NCBI GenBank assembly: GCA_021325675.1
Contig: JAJTCM010000001.1
Coordinates: forward strand, 806,001-870,000
DNA: 64,000 nt
Source: Crocinitomicaceae bacterium
GTDB lineage: Bacteria; Bacteroidota; Bacteroidia; Flavobacteriales_D; Crocinitomicaceae
Direction of reading: 5' to 3'
The stretch's first letter is position 1; every line of letters starts with the position of its first letter. The translations under genes were made by a program, and so were the position numbers. The notes beneath the pieces are model-generated. The model made no database searches. It was not told the DNA's origin and saw nothing but the letters and a program-made list of their open reading frames with translations. Positions 16,595-24,897 of the stretch are shown here, piece by piece.

Positions 16595-17467
16595 ATGATC
16601 TTTTTAATCAGCAGCATACTCGCTTCGTCCCTGATCTTCGTGATTTTCCGACTTTTTCCTAAGTTTAAAGTAGATACATTCCAGGCGATCGTTTTCAATT
16701 ATTTTACGGCTTGCGCCTGCGGTTTTTTACTGTATGGAAAGGATTTTAAACCGGAAGCGATGCAGCATCTGGAATGGGTCCCGGCGGTGATTACCTGCGG
16801 AATCTTGTTTATTTCCCTTTTCCTGGTGATGGGCATCAGCTCGCAGCGGAATGGCGTGGCGATCACTTCCGTTTCCGTGAAAATGAGCATGGCGATGACG
16901 ATGGTTTTAATGATCGTTCTCTACGGTGAATCTCTTACTTTTCTACGCATTGCCGGAATTTTACTCGCTATTTCGGGCGTTTTGCTGATGTCGTGGGCGA
17001 AAAATGACAAAGCCGCCGAAAAACCGGTGGTCTGGATGCTTATTTTGCTTTTTGTGGGTAGCGGTGCGCTTGATTTCACCCTGAACTATGTACAAAATAA
17101 TTTACTGGCTTACATTCCTTCTTCGCTTTTCAGCGCGATTGGCTTCGGGATTGCGGGCACTATCGGGATTACTATTCTCATTATACAGATCATTCGCAAG
17201 AAAGCACAGTTTCATTCCCGGAATATACTGGCAGGAATCTGTCTGGGAATTCCTAATTATTTTTCGATCTTCCTGCTGATGAAATCCTATTCGGAAATGA
17301 AGCCCTGGTCGGATTCGACCGTTCTGGCGATTACGAACGTATCCATCGTTGTGCTTTCCGCTTTTTACGGCTTCATCTTGTTCAGGGAAAAATTCTCCTT
17401 GCTAAAAGCGGCCGGACTTGCTGCTTCGGTCAGTGCGATCTTAGTTTTGTATTTTGCGAGTGTTTAA
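16595..17467 (+). CDS. EamA/DMT-family membrane transporter
   Basis: 290-residue integral membrane protein with about ten hydrophobic segments in two five-helix halves, typical of the drug/metabolite transporter superfamily. The end of each half shows the familiar pattern (LRIAGILLAISGVLLMSW in the first, LLKAAGLAASVSAILVLYF in the second). The substrate cannot be told from sequence. The start codon is 3 nt after a -7-like element. The DUF72 gene follows after 18 nt, so the two probably form an operon. Confidence 0.85.
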   Translation: MIFLISSILASSLIFVIFRLFPKFKVDTFQAIVFNYFTACACGFLLYGKDFKPEAMQHLEWVPAVITCGILFISLFLVMGISSQRNGVAITSVSVKMSMAMTMVLMIVLYGESLTFLRIAGILLAISGVLLMSWAKNDKAAEKPVVWMLILLFVGSGALDFTLNYVQNNLLAYIPSSLFSAIGFGIAGTIGITILIIQIIRKKAQFHSRNILAGICLGIPNYFSIFLLMKSYSEMKPWSDSTVLAITNVSIVVLSAFYGFILFREKFSLLKAAGLAASVSAILVLYFASV

Positions 17468-17485
17468 GCTTAAAATAAACCTGCT

Positions 17486-18406
17486 ATGAAATTTGGAAGT
17501 GTAGACAATGTGGAAGGGCTCGATTTATCGCTGCCGAAAGATCACCCGGACACGAAAAATGCATTAGGCGGCAAGGAAGCCAAAAGTTTCCATGTTTCTG
17601 TCGGCTGTGCGAAATGGAACAAAAGCGATCTCAAAAACTTTTACCCGAAAGGCACAAAAGATGAGCTGGCGTATTATTCCACTCAGTTTAACAGCATTGA
17701 GCTAAACGCTACGTTTTACCAGCCTTACGGCCGGGAACAATTCATTAAATGGCGCGAAAAGACACCCGATAATTTTAAGTTTTTTCCAAAAATCCCGCAA
17801 ACGATCAGTCATTTGAAACGCCTTAATGACGTGCGCACCCAAACGGAAGATTTTTGTCATTCCGTCAGCGCACTGGAAGAAAAGCTGGGTATGGTTTTCC
17901 TGCAGATGCACGATAATTTCAAACCCAAAGACTTTGAGCGGCTGGAAAAGTTTGTGCAGGAATTCCCCAAAGCCACACCTTTAGCCATTGAGCTTCGCAA
18001 CAGCGAATGGTTTCAATCACAGGAAATTTTTGACCAGGTTTCGGAGCTTTTTAAACAGTATAACATCACGAATGTACTTGTCGACACAGCAGGAAGACGT
18101 GACATTATGCACATGCGCATGACAACAAAAACAGCTTTCATCCGCTACGTCGGGGCAAACCACCCAAGCGATTACGACCGTCTTGATCCGTGGATAGATC
18201 GTATTGCCAAATGGAAAAAGAACGGCCTGGAAAACCTGTATTTCTTTGTGCACCAAAATCATGAGCTCGAATCGCCTTTGCTTTCGGCTTATTTGATTGA
18301 AAGGCTAAACGACAAATTTGACCTAAAGCTCCATGTTCCGCAAAAGCCGGAAGCCCCCACTTCAAAAGCGAAAAAGAAGGATGAGGGACAGGGCTCTTTA
18401 TTTTAG
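17486..18406 (+). CDS. DUF72 (YecE-like) family protein
   Basis: 306-residue protein of the DUF72 family, a TIM-barrel-like fold of unknown function found in all domains of life. Family signatures are the VGCAKWNKSDLKNFYP opening, YYSTQFNSIELNATFY, FKFFPKIPQTISH, LGMVFLQMHDNF, and the arginine-containing FIRYVGANHPSDYDRL. A short basic tail (SKAKKKDEGQGSLF) follows the domain. It is probably co-transcribed with the EamA gene. The biochemical role is not established for the family. Confidence 0.85.
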   Translation: MKFGSVDNVEGLDLSLPKDHPDTKNALGGKEAKSFHVSVGCAKWNKSDLKNFYPKGTKDELAYYSTQFNSIELNATFYQPYGREQFIKWREKTPDNFKFFPKIPQTISHLKRLNDVRTQTEDFCHSVSALEEKLGMVFLQMHDNFKPKDFERLEKFVQEFPKATPLAIELRNSEWFQSQEIFDQVSELFKQYNITNVLVDTAGRRDIMHMRMTTKTAFIRYVGANHPSDYDRLDPWIDRIAKWKKNGLENLYFFVHQNHELESPLLSAYLIERLNDKFDLKLHVPQKPEAPTSKAKKKDEGQGSLF

Positions 18407-18487
18407 CCACTAATTGCACCAATCATCACTAATCAATTGTAAACCCCTGTAATTCAAGGCTCAACAATTAACACGAAATATATTACA

Positions 18488-18928
18488 TTGAAAGAAAAGC
18501 TCATTCAACATATCCGGCTGGGACTGGAAGAAAAATTGCAGCGTGCGAAAGCTAATTTCGAGAGCGTTCGTGAATCGCTGGATTCGGAAGGGAAATCTAC
18601 TGCCGGTGATAAACACGAAACCGGGCGGGCAATGGTACAAATGGAATTGGAACAAGCCGGGAAAATTATCAGGGAAAGCGAGGAAATGACGGCTAATTTT
18701 AATAAGCTTAATTTTTCACCCGGACAGACTGCTTCAGCCGGTTCACTTGTTCATACTGATAAGGGAATTTTTTTCCTGGGGGTTCCTTTGGGGAAGATTT
18801 CTTTTGAAGATCAAACTGTTTTCTGTGTCGGGGGATTAGCGCCGCTGTTTCAGGTCTTTATTGGCAAGAAAGAAGGGGAAGAATTGAGTTTTGGCCAGCA
18901 AAGGTATCTGGTTCAAAAGATAGAATGA
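18488..18928 (+). CDS. Conserved small protein with GreA-like layout, function unknown
   Basis: 146-residue protein. Residues 1-75 are a charged helical hairpin (AKANFESVRESLDSEGKSTA, GDKHETGRAMVQMELEQAGK), and the C-terminal half is a small beta domain ending with GKKEGEELSFGQQRYLV. This resembles the layout of GreA/GreB-type transcription factors, but homology is only suggested. Relatives are common in Flavobacteriales and are often mislabelled as 3-oxoacyl-ACP synthase. The start is TTG at 18488, since the first internal ATG would remove most of the helical part. Confidence 0.65.
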   Translation: MKEKLIQHIRLGLEEKLQRAKANFESVRESLDSEGKSTAGDKHETGRAMVQMELEQAGKIIRESEEMTANFNKLNFSPGQTASAGSLVHTDKGIFFLGVPLGKISFEDQTVFCVGGLAPLFQVFIGKKEGEELSFGQQRYLVQKIE

Positions 18929-18986
18929 TTCAAAAGGAGTTTTTCACAAAGGCGGCGATGTTTTGAATCAAAAATACGTACGCAAA

Positions 18987-21314
18987 TCAGAGTTTCACCT
19001 GCAGCTGCGTGATAAACGAGCGTGGCGCCTGGATGTCACCCGGACGCGTCATATATTCCGCATTCAGCAAGTTATTAACAATGAAGCCCAGACGGACTGT
19101 TTCTTTGAATTCGTAGCCGAGACGCAGGTCAAACACGGGAACTCCCTTGTTGTGTTCCAAACGGTACTTTTTTAAGCCCGGAAGGATTTCCACGCCTGCG
19201 CTTTTAGTTTCGAAAATCACGTCAATGTTTTGCATGTAACTGTTATACCGGAAAGATCCCCCTAAGCTCCAGTTTTTCCATTGGGCTTCGATATCGGCTT
19301 TTGCCAGGTGACGGAAACGGTATTTCAGCATGTTTGTCGTTGTATCCGAAAAAGTTGCCCTGTACGCCGAATCGGTGTTGAGACTGACCGGGTTCATATA
19401 CGTATACCCCAAAAGCGCCGTAAGCCCTACCTCCCCGATCTTCCCTTCACAGTTGAATGAAAATTCAATGCCGGTAATCCGTGCGCGTTCAGCATTCTGT
19501 GCCTTAAAGCCAAACCATTTTGGTATATAGCCCGGGCTTGCCGGATTAATACTCGGTGCTATGCTATCAGGCAAATAAAAGCCAAACGCAAATTCCATCA
19601 TGTTTTCGTATTCATTGATGAAACCGGCCACATCCAGGAAACCTTTCCAGTTGCTGATCTTCACGCCTTGCTTGATCCCGATTTCGGCGGCCCAGCCTAC
19701 TTCGCGCTGCAAAAACGGGTTTGGGAAAATGTTGAGGCTGCCTACCGAAGTCTGCGTATAACGTTCTGCAACGGACGGATAGCGCACGCCCTGGCCGTAA
19801 GAAGCACGCAGGTGAGTGTATTTGAATACTTCGTAATTTGCGCCGAGCCTGATTACAGGAAACACTGGTATTTTGCTCGAATCCTTGCCGAAATAATAAT
19901 CCGAGTCTCCGCGTTTGCCATCCTGCTCAAAATATTCCAAGCGCAGGCCGGAGGTGACATACAGCTTTTTCCATTTTTGCTCGAATTGTGCGTACAAGGC
20001 CGCGTTGTTGCTGTGATGATCGCCGTAAAGGGAAGAGTTAACCCGGTTTTGGGTAAACGAAGTTCCGAGCGTTACCACAGAACCCTGATCCCATTTTTTC
20101 TGGAATTGGTAATCGGCGTAATATACCTGGGAAAGCGAGCTTTGGGCCAAATTGTTATAGTTCACATTTTCTACCCAGTATAAGCGGGTTTTCAGGGCGT
20201 GCAAATTGCGTTTGGCATCAATGTACCTGATGTATGGGTCTAAGCTGAAACGGATCCCGCGGTTAAATGTCAAAGTTGATCCTTCAATTGTCGTATCTGC
20301 ACCGCCGCTTGGTGTATAAGCCAATGAATCACTCTGCCAGATAATGAAATTGCCTGTTTTCTGGATTTGGAAATTGTAGCCGATCCCCGCTTTGAGGTTT
20401 TTCACTTTATTGAACCTGAAAAATAGCGTACCTCCCGTTCTGACACGCTGTTCCGTTTCTCCCTGCCGATAGCCTTTATCTGTAAAGCCAGCCAGCGAAA
20501 ACGTATACCCGATCCGGCGAAACTGCTTGCCCGTGTAAAAATCCAGTAACTGAAAAGTCGGGTTGCGGTTCCAGTATTTTAGGCTTGCACGCTTCGGATC
20601 GCCGTAAACGCCGTGCTGCATTTTGATCCGGGTTTCCCCTTTCATTGTCGGCTCTTTTTCCGTGAGGGAAATAATCCCGTTCAAAGCCCCGCTTCCGTAT
20701 AAAACCGAAGAAGCACCTTTCAGGATTTCAACCTGCGCAATACTTTCGAGGGGAACTGTATTCCATTTGGCATCGCCCGCATCTCCTGAAAGCAGCGGAA
20801 CGCCATTCCATAGCAGTAAAACCCGGCTTCCGGCGCCGTAAGCAAACCCGCTGCCCCCCCGAATACTGACTTGTCCGTCCATCGCGTAAACGCCCGGGCT
20901 CTGGTCAACCGCTTTTTCGAGGTCCGTAATCCCTTTGTTATTAATCAGCTCCGGCTTCAGTATTTCCAGGGAAATCGGCGCTTCCTCCACTTTTTGTCCC
21001 CGGCGGGCGGAAGTTACGACAACTGTTTCTTTCTCCAAAACTTTCGGGTTCAGGCTGATTGTCAGCGTCTTTATTTCCGTCAGTGAAACCGTGTCCGGAT
21101 AAAAAGATTCGTACTGGAAAACCAGTTGCAGGGGAAATTGCTGATAGCTCAGCGTAAAATTTCCGTCTATATCGCTCAATACCTTTTGTCCTTCCGATCC
21201 GGTGATTTTCACCCCACTCAGGGGAGAAGCAGTGGAAGCATCAAACACAGTTCCTTTAATTTCCTGGGCGAACAAGGCTGCCTGGAAACAAATGAAGCAA
21301 ATCAATAAGCGCAT
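18987..21314 (-). CDS. TonB-dependent outer-membrane receptor
   Basis: 775-residue outer-membrane receptor. The signal peptide is residues 1-16 (MRLLICFICFQAALFA). A carboxypeptidase-regulatory-like domain (about 17-95, GTVFDASTASPLSGVKITG) comes next, then the plug (about 100-220: VVVTSARRGQKVEEAPISLE, SIRGGSGFAYGAGSRVLLL, IAQVEILKGASSVLYGSGAL) and a beta-barrel ending in SFITQLQVKL with the terminal hydrophobic strand. Layout and vitamin B12/iron-siderophore-like plug suggest uptake of a metal complex, but the substrate is not known. No SusD partner or iron regulator is adjacent. Confidence 0.92.
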   Translation of the reverse strand: MRLLICFICFQAALFAQEIKGTVFDASTASPLSGVKITGSEGQKVLSDIDGNFTLSYQQFPLQLVFQYESFYPDTVSLTEIKTLTISLNPKVLEKETVVVTSARRGQKVEEAPISLEILKPELINNKGITDLEKAVDQSPGVYAMDGQVSIRGGSGFAYGAGSRVLLLWNGVPLLSGDAGDAKWNTVPLESIAQVEILKGASSVLYGSGALNGIISLTEKEPTMKGETRIKMQHGVYGDPKRASLKYWNRNPTFQLLDFYTGKQFRRIGYTFSLAGFTDKGYRQGETEQRVRTGGTLFFRFNKVKNLKAGIGYNFQIQKTGNFIIWQSDSLAYTPSGGADTTIEGSTLTFNRGIRFSLDPYIRYIDAKRNLHALKTRLYWVENVNYNNLAQSSLSQVYYADYQFQKKWDQGSVVTLGTSFTQNRVNSSLYGDHHSNNAALYAQFEQKWKKLYVTSGLRLEYFEQDGKRGDSDYYFGKDSSKIPVFPVIRLGANYEVFKYTHLRASYGQGVRYPSVAERYTQTSVGSLNIFPNPFLQREVGWAAEIGIKQGVKISNWKGFLDVAGFINEYENMMEFAFGFYLPDSIAPSINPASPGYIPKWFGFKAQNAERARITGIEFSFNCEGKIGEVGLTALLGYTYMNPVSLNTDSAYRATFSDTTTNMLKYRFRHLAKADIEAQWKNWSLGGSFRYNSYMQNIDVIFETKSAGVEILPGLKKYRLEHNKGVPVFDLRLGYEFKETVRLGFIVNNLLNAEYMTRPGDIQAPRSFITQLQVKL

Positions 21315-21410
21315 GTCAGCTGTTTTGGCTCCTAAAATACATAAAATTTAAAGCCCCGTTCAGCTTTCGGGAATTATTTCTAAATTTACAAACAGATCAA
21401 ATATACAAAC

Positions 21411-22115
21411 ATGATGAAAACTTTACTTGGGGCTTTTTTAGGGCTTGTAATCGCGTTTAACCTGCAGGCACAATGTACGCCGGGAGCTAACTATGCAGAC
21501 TCAACTTTCGGCGCCTGGCCGGACACAACAACAAATTTTCCGTCGGGTTATGCTAACGTATATTACCAAACCGACCTGAACTTCAAAGTTCCAAACGATG
21601 CCGGTGACATTGACAGCACTTTTGCGGGAAGCACCATCTCAAGTTTCTCAGTTGACAGCGTTGTTGGCCTTCCCCCGGGAATGTCTTACACCTGCAATAT
21701 CAGCAGCTGTGAGTATGCAGGCGGGGCAAACGGCTGTGCGCAAATCAGCGGAACAAGCCCGGATGCCGGAGTTCATAACATCAGCATCCACATTACGGCT
21801 AATCTCCTGATTTTTGGTTTCCCCGTTCCTGTTCCTTACAGCTTTGAAGGTTACCGCATTACACTTGAGGAGCTTGCCGGACTATCTGAAGTTAAGGCTA
21901 ATGGACTGAAAATATATCCCAACCCTGTGAAAGATATCCTGACGGTTTCCGGTGAACAGGGTTTACGTATAGAAATTTACAATTCACAGGGACAAAAATT
22001 ACAGCCCGAACAAATGCAGGGTAAAGTCAATGTATCCGGGCTGGAAAACGGCTTATATTTCATCCGCGTTATTTCCCCTGCGGGAAGTAAAAGCTACAGT
22101 TTTGTAAAAGAATAA
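21411..22115 (+). CDS. Small secreted protein with T9SS type A sorting domain
   Basis: 234-residue protein. The signal peptide is residues 1-20 (MMKTLLGAFLGLVIAFNLQA). The middle region, residues about 21-150, is Cys-containing and beta-rich (ACTPGANYADSTFG-like opening, YTCNISSCEYAGGANGCAQI), with no family I recognise. The type A sorting domain covers about 158-234 (LKIYPNPVKDILTVSG, then NGLYFIRVISPAGSKSYSFV). It should be exported by the type IX system and attached to the surface. The histidine kinase gene starts 6 nt after its stop, so the two are one transcript. Confidence 0.82.
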   Translation: MMKTLLGAFLGLVIAFNLQAQCTPGANYADSTFGAWPDTTTNFPSGYANVYYQTDLNFKVPNDAGDIDSTFAGSTISSFSVDSVVGLPPGMSYTCNISSCEYAGGANGCAQISGTSPDAGVHNISIHITANLLIFGFPVPVPYSFEGYRITLEELAGLSEVKANGLKIYPNPVKDILTVSGEQGLRIEIYNSQGQKLQPEQMQGKVNVSGLENGLYFIRVISPAGSKSYSFVKE

Positions 22116-22121
22116 TTTTCC

Positions 22122-23012
22122 TTGAAAAGACAGCCTACATTCCTTTTTTATTTGCTCGGAACTTATGTTATCGTGCAGTTTAGCTGGTGGGCTTACCATA
22201 TTATCCAGCTGACCAAAGAAATCGGTTATGAGCAGGCGGCGGTCAACAAGCGCATCGGGATGATTGTTGGGGAAGGGCTCGTTTTTTTCCTGATCCTGAT
22301 TTTCGGCTTATGGCGCATTATCCGTTCGATCAAAAAAGAGCATGAGCTTTCCAAACGCCAGCACAACTTTTTGCTTTCCGTTACCCATGAGCTGAAAACC
22401 CCGCTGGCTTCGACCAAATTATACCTCCAAACCCTGCTCAAACGCAACTTTGAAGCTGAAATGCGCGAGGAAATGCTGCACAAAGCGCTTAACGAAAACA
22501 AGCGCCTGGAAGAAATCGTTGACGCCATCCTGATTTCGGCCCGCATCGAAAACCGGACGCTTGAAATTCACAGGGAAGCGATCAACCTGAACACCGAAAC
22601 CGAACAAATCCTGCATGAATTCCGCGTGAAGTTCCCGCAGTCGAAGCTCGCCCTGGAAGCTAAAAACGAAATCAATATCCAAAGCGATCTTTTTATGATC
22701 CGGACGATTATCTACAACCTTGTAGGAAATGCTATCAAATACGCGGGAACAGACGAAGCGATCACCGTTGTCCTCAAAAGGGATGAAGACCAGGTAATTT
22801 TGCAGGTAAAAGATCTCGGGCCCGGAATTTCAGCAGATAAGCAGCATATTATTTTTGAAAAGTTTATCCGCCTAGAAAACGAGGAAACGCGTTCCAAAAA
22901 AGGCACCGGTCTTGGCTTGTTTATCGTGAAAGAATTTACTTCGCTTTGCGGCGGAACAATTACGTACCGGGCCAACCAGCCGAAAGGTTCTGTGTTTGAA
23001 GTTCGTTTGTAG
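22122..23012 (+). CDS. Membrane sensor histidine kinase (orphan)
   Basis: 296-residue kinase. Two membrane helices (about 8-28 and 48-66) enclose a periplasmic loop of only about 20 residues. A HisKA dimerisation domain follows with H89 in SVTHELKTPLAS. The ATPase domain carries the N box (IIYNLVGNAIKYA), a G1 box (VKDLGPGIS), an F box (IFEKFIRLE) and a G2 box (GTGLGLFIVK). The start is TTG at 22122, the only start that keeps the first helix. No response regulator gene is adjacent, so its partner must be elsewhere. It is co-transcribed with a T9SS-exported protein. Confidence 0.9.
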   Translation: MKRQPTFLFYLLGTYVIVQFSWWAYHIIQLTKEIGYEQAAVNKRIGMIVGEGLVFFLILIFGLWRIIRSIKKEHELSKRQHNFLLSVTHELKTPLASTKLYLQTLLKRNFEAEMREEMLHKALNENKRLEEIVDAILISARIENRTLEIHREAINLNTETEQILHEFRVKFPQSKLALEAKNEINIQSDLFMIRTIIYNLVGNAIKYAGTDEAITVVLKRDEDQVILQVKDLGPGISADKQHIIFEKFIRLENEETRSKKGTGLGLFIVKEFTSLCGGTITYRANQPKGSVFEVRL

Positions 23013-23024
23013 ATAAAATCGGGA

Positions 23025-23175
23025 TCGCAAAGTAGGCAAAGTTTTCGCGAAGAACGCCAGGGAAATTTTGAATCCTTACTCCTCAAAAAATTTTGCATTT
23101 ATGTGACATCTCTGAACACTTTACATTCCCAAGAAACTTTGCGCTCATTGCGAAAACTTTGCTGCCTTAGCGTTC
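23025..23175. repeat. Inverted repeat pair before gpmI (GCGAAAAC family)
   Basis: The arm 23025-23057 (TCGCAAAGTAGGCAAAGTTT and on) is an approximate reverse complement of 23139-23175 (TTGCGAAAACTTTGCTGCCT and on), about 150 bp end to end. Related fragments lie at 52799-52850 and 61119-61152. The element ends about 60 nt before gpmI. Confidence 0.6.
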
Positions 23176-23203
23176 CAAATTCCTTTGTCTTATATGCTCT
23201 AAC

Positions 23204-23234
23204 TTTGCGTTCCAAAAAGAAATTCTTACTTTTG
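23204..23234 (+). promoter_or_regulatory. gpmI promoter: TTTG-N19-TACTTTTG
   Basis: This is the only promoter in the window with both elements well placed: TTTG at 23204-23207, 19 nt, then TACTTTTG at 23227-23234. It ends exactly 4 nt before the gpmI ATG, predicting a leaderless transcript. Confidence 0.75.
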
Positions 23235-23238
23235 CTGC

Positions 23239-24762
23239 ATGAGCAAAAACGTAGGTTTAATCATTTTAGACGGTTGGGGAATCGGCGACAAAAGCAAGTC
23301 AGACGCCATATTCAATGCGGATACGCCTTATATGGATTACCTGATGCAAGCATATCCGACTGCTACTTTGAAAACTTTCGGTGAAGAAGTCGGCCTGCCT
23401 GACGGACAAATGGGAAATTCGGAAGTCGGCCACCTGAATATCGGCGCCGGCAGGGTTGTTTACCAGGAATTAACCCGCATCAACAAAGCCATCCGCGAGG
23501 GTGAATTTTTCAAAAACGAAGTGCTGCTCGAAGCTTTTCACAAAGCAAAAAACGAAAACAGAACAATCCATTTCATAGGGCTGGTTTCCAAAGGCGGCGT
23601 TCACAGCTCACAGGAACATTTATATGCTTTATGCAAAATGGCGGCTGATTTCGGGATCAGTGAATCTTATATCCATGCTTTTACCGACGGGCGCGATTGT
23701 GACCCGAAAAGCGGCTTTGGATATATGCAGGAATTATTAAGCCCTGAAAATATCCGCCAAACTAAAGTAGCTTCCATTGTAGGCCGCTATTATGCGATGG
23801 ACCGCGACAGGCGCTGGGAACGTATCAAAAAAGCCTACGACGTAATGGTTAATGCCCAGGGACAGCTGTTTGAATCTCCGGCGGCAGTTTTTGAAGCTTC
23901 CTACGCAGCAGGAATTACAGATGAGTTCATTGAACCCGTAGTTCTTTGTGAAAATGGACTGCCTTTGCCGCGGATAAAAGACGGGGATGTCGTTATTTCC
24001 TTCAATTTCCGGACAGACAGGCCCCGGGAGATTTCCGAGGCTTTGACACAGCAGGATTTTCATGAGCAAAACATGCACAAGCTCGCAATTTCGTATTACA
24101 CCATGACCAATTACGATTCCAGCTTTCATAACGTGCGTGTTATATTTGACAAGGACAATCTCAGCAATACCCTGGGCGAAGTACTTTCAAAGCTCAACAA
24201 AAGCCAGGTGCGCATTGCCGAAACGGAGAAATATCCCCATGTCACATTCTTTTTCAGCGGCGGACGGGAAGAAAATTTCCGCCAGGAATCCCGGATACTG
24301 ATCGCTTCACCCAAAGTTGCCACCTATGACCTGCAGCCCGAAATGAGCGCTTATGATGTCCGCGATAAAATTGTCAGTTGTATCCACACCCAAAAACCGA
24401 ATTTCTTTTGTCTCAATTTCGCTAATCCGGATATGGTTGGGCACACCGGTGTTTATGAGGCCATCGTGAAAGCGGTAGAAGCTGTTGATTCCTGCCTGAA
24501 AGACGTTGTTGAAGCAGCCAAAAGTGAAAATTATGAAGTGATTGTCATCGCTGATCACGGTAACGCCGACTATGCAATCAACCCGGATGGAAGCCCGAAT
24601 ACGGCGCACAGCCTCAACCCGGTGCCCTTTGTTTTGGTCACAGAAAGCAAAATTCAGCTCGAAAATGGCATCTTAGCCGACGTCGCCCCTACCATCCTGG
24701 ACCGCATGCAGCTTGCTTCTCCTATAGAAATGACCGGAAAAAGCCTTGTAAAAACAGTTTAA
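23239..24762 (+). CDS. gpmI: 2,3-bisphosphoglycerate-independent phosphoglycerate mutase
   Basis: Metal-dependent enzyme that interconverts 3- and 2-phosphoglycerate in glycolysis and gluconeogenesis. It is 507 residues of the alkaline-phosphatase superfamily. D11 is in ILDGWG. The catalytic serine that forms the phosphoenzyme is S61 in MGNSEVGHLNIGAG. Further metal and substrate motifs are HAFTDGRDCDPKSG, VGRYYAMDRDRRW, FNFRTDRPREIS, NPDMVGHTG and IADHGNADY. The promoter element sits 4 nt before the ATG. It stands alone between the kinase gene and the large T9SS protein gene. Confidence 0.96.
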   Translation: MSKNVGLIILDGWGIGDKSKSDAIFNADTPYMDYLMQAYPTATLKTFGEEVGLPDGQMGNSEVGHLNIGAGRVVYQELTRINKAIREGEFFKNEVLLEAFHKAKNENRTIHFIGLVSKGGVHSSQEHLYALCKMAADFGISESYIHAFTDGRDCDPKSGFGYMQELLSPENIRQTKVASIVGRYYAMDRDRRWERIKKAYDVMVNAQGQLFESPAAVFEASYAAGITDEFIEPVVLCENGLPLPRIKDGDVVISFNFRTDRPREISEALTQQDFHEQNMHKLAISYYTMTNYDSSFHNVRVIFDKDNLSNTLGEVLSKLNKSQVRIAETEKYPHVTFFFSGGREENFRQESRILIASPKVATYDLQPEMSAYDVRDKIVSCIHTQKPNFFCLNFANPDMVGHTGVYEAIVKAVEAVDSCLKDVVEAAKSENYEVIVIADHGNADYAINPDGSPNTAHSLNPVPFVLVTESKIQLENGILADVAPTILDRMQLASPIEMTGKSLVKTV

Positions 24763-24815
24763 AACTTTTTACCGACAGTTAAAAACATTTTTTTTATTTT
24801 TCCGATACTTCGCCG

Positions 24816-24823
24816 TAATTTTG
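24816..24823 (+). promoter_or_regulatory. TAATTTTG -7 element of the PKD/T9SS protein gene
   Basis: TAATTTTG lies 74 nt before the ATG at 24898, giving one of the longer leaders in the window (about 70 nt). The leader contains AATTGATAAGAATTG, a short near-palindrome. Confidence 0.45.
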
Positions 24824-24897
24824 CAACAATTGATAAGAATTGTATAACAGTACTTATCCGGGCTTAGTTAGAAGGGGTTTTATTAAAGGGGAGTTTT

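Noticed and set aside
19668-20183. 171-codon plus-strand frame inside the TonB receptor gene
   Set aside because: It lies wholly antisense to a strong receptor gene and has no family-like sequence.
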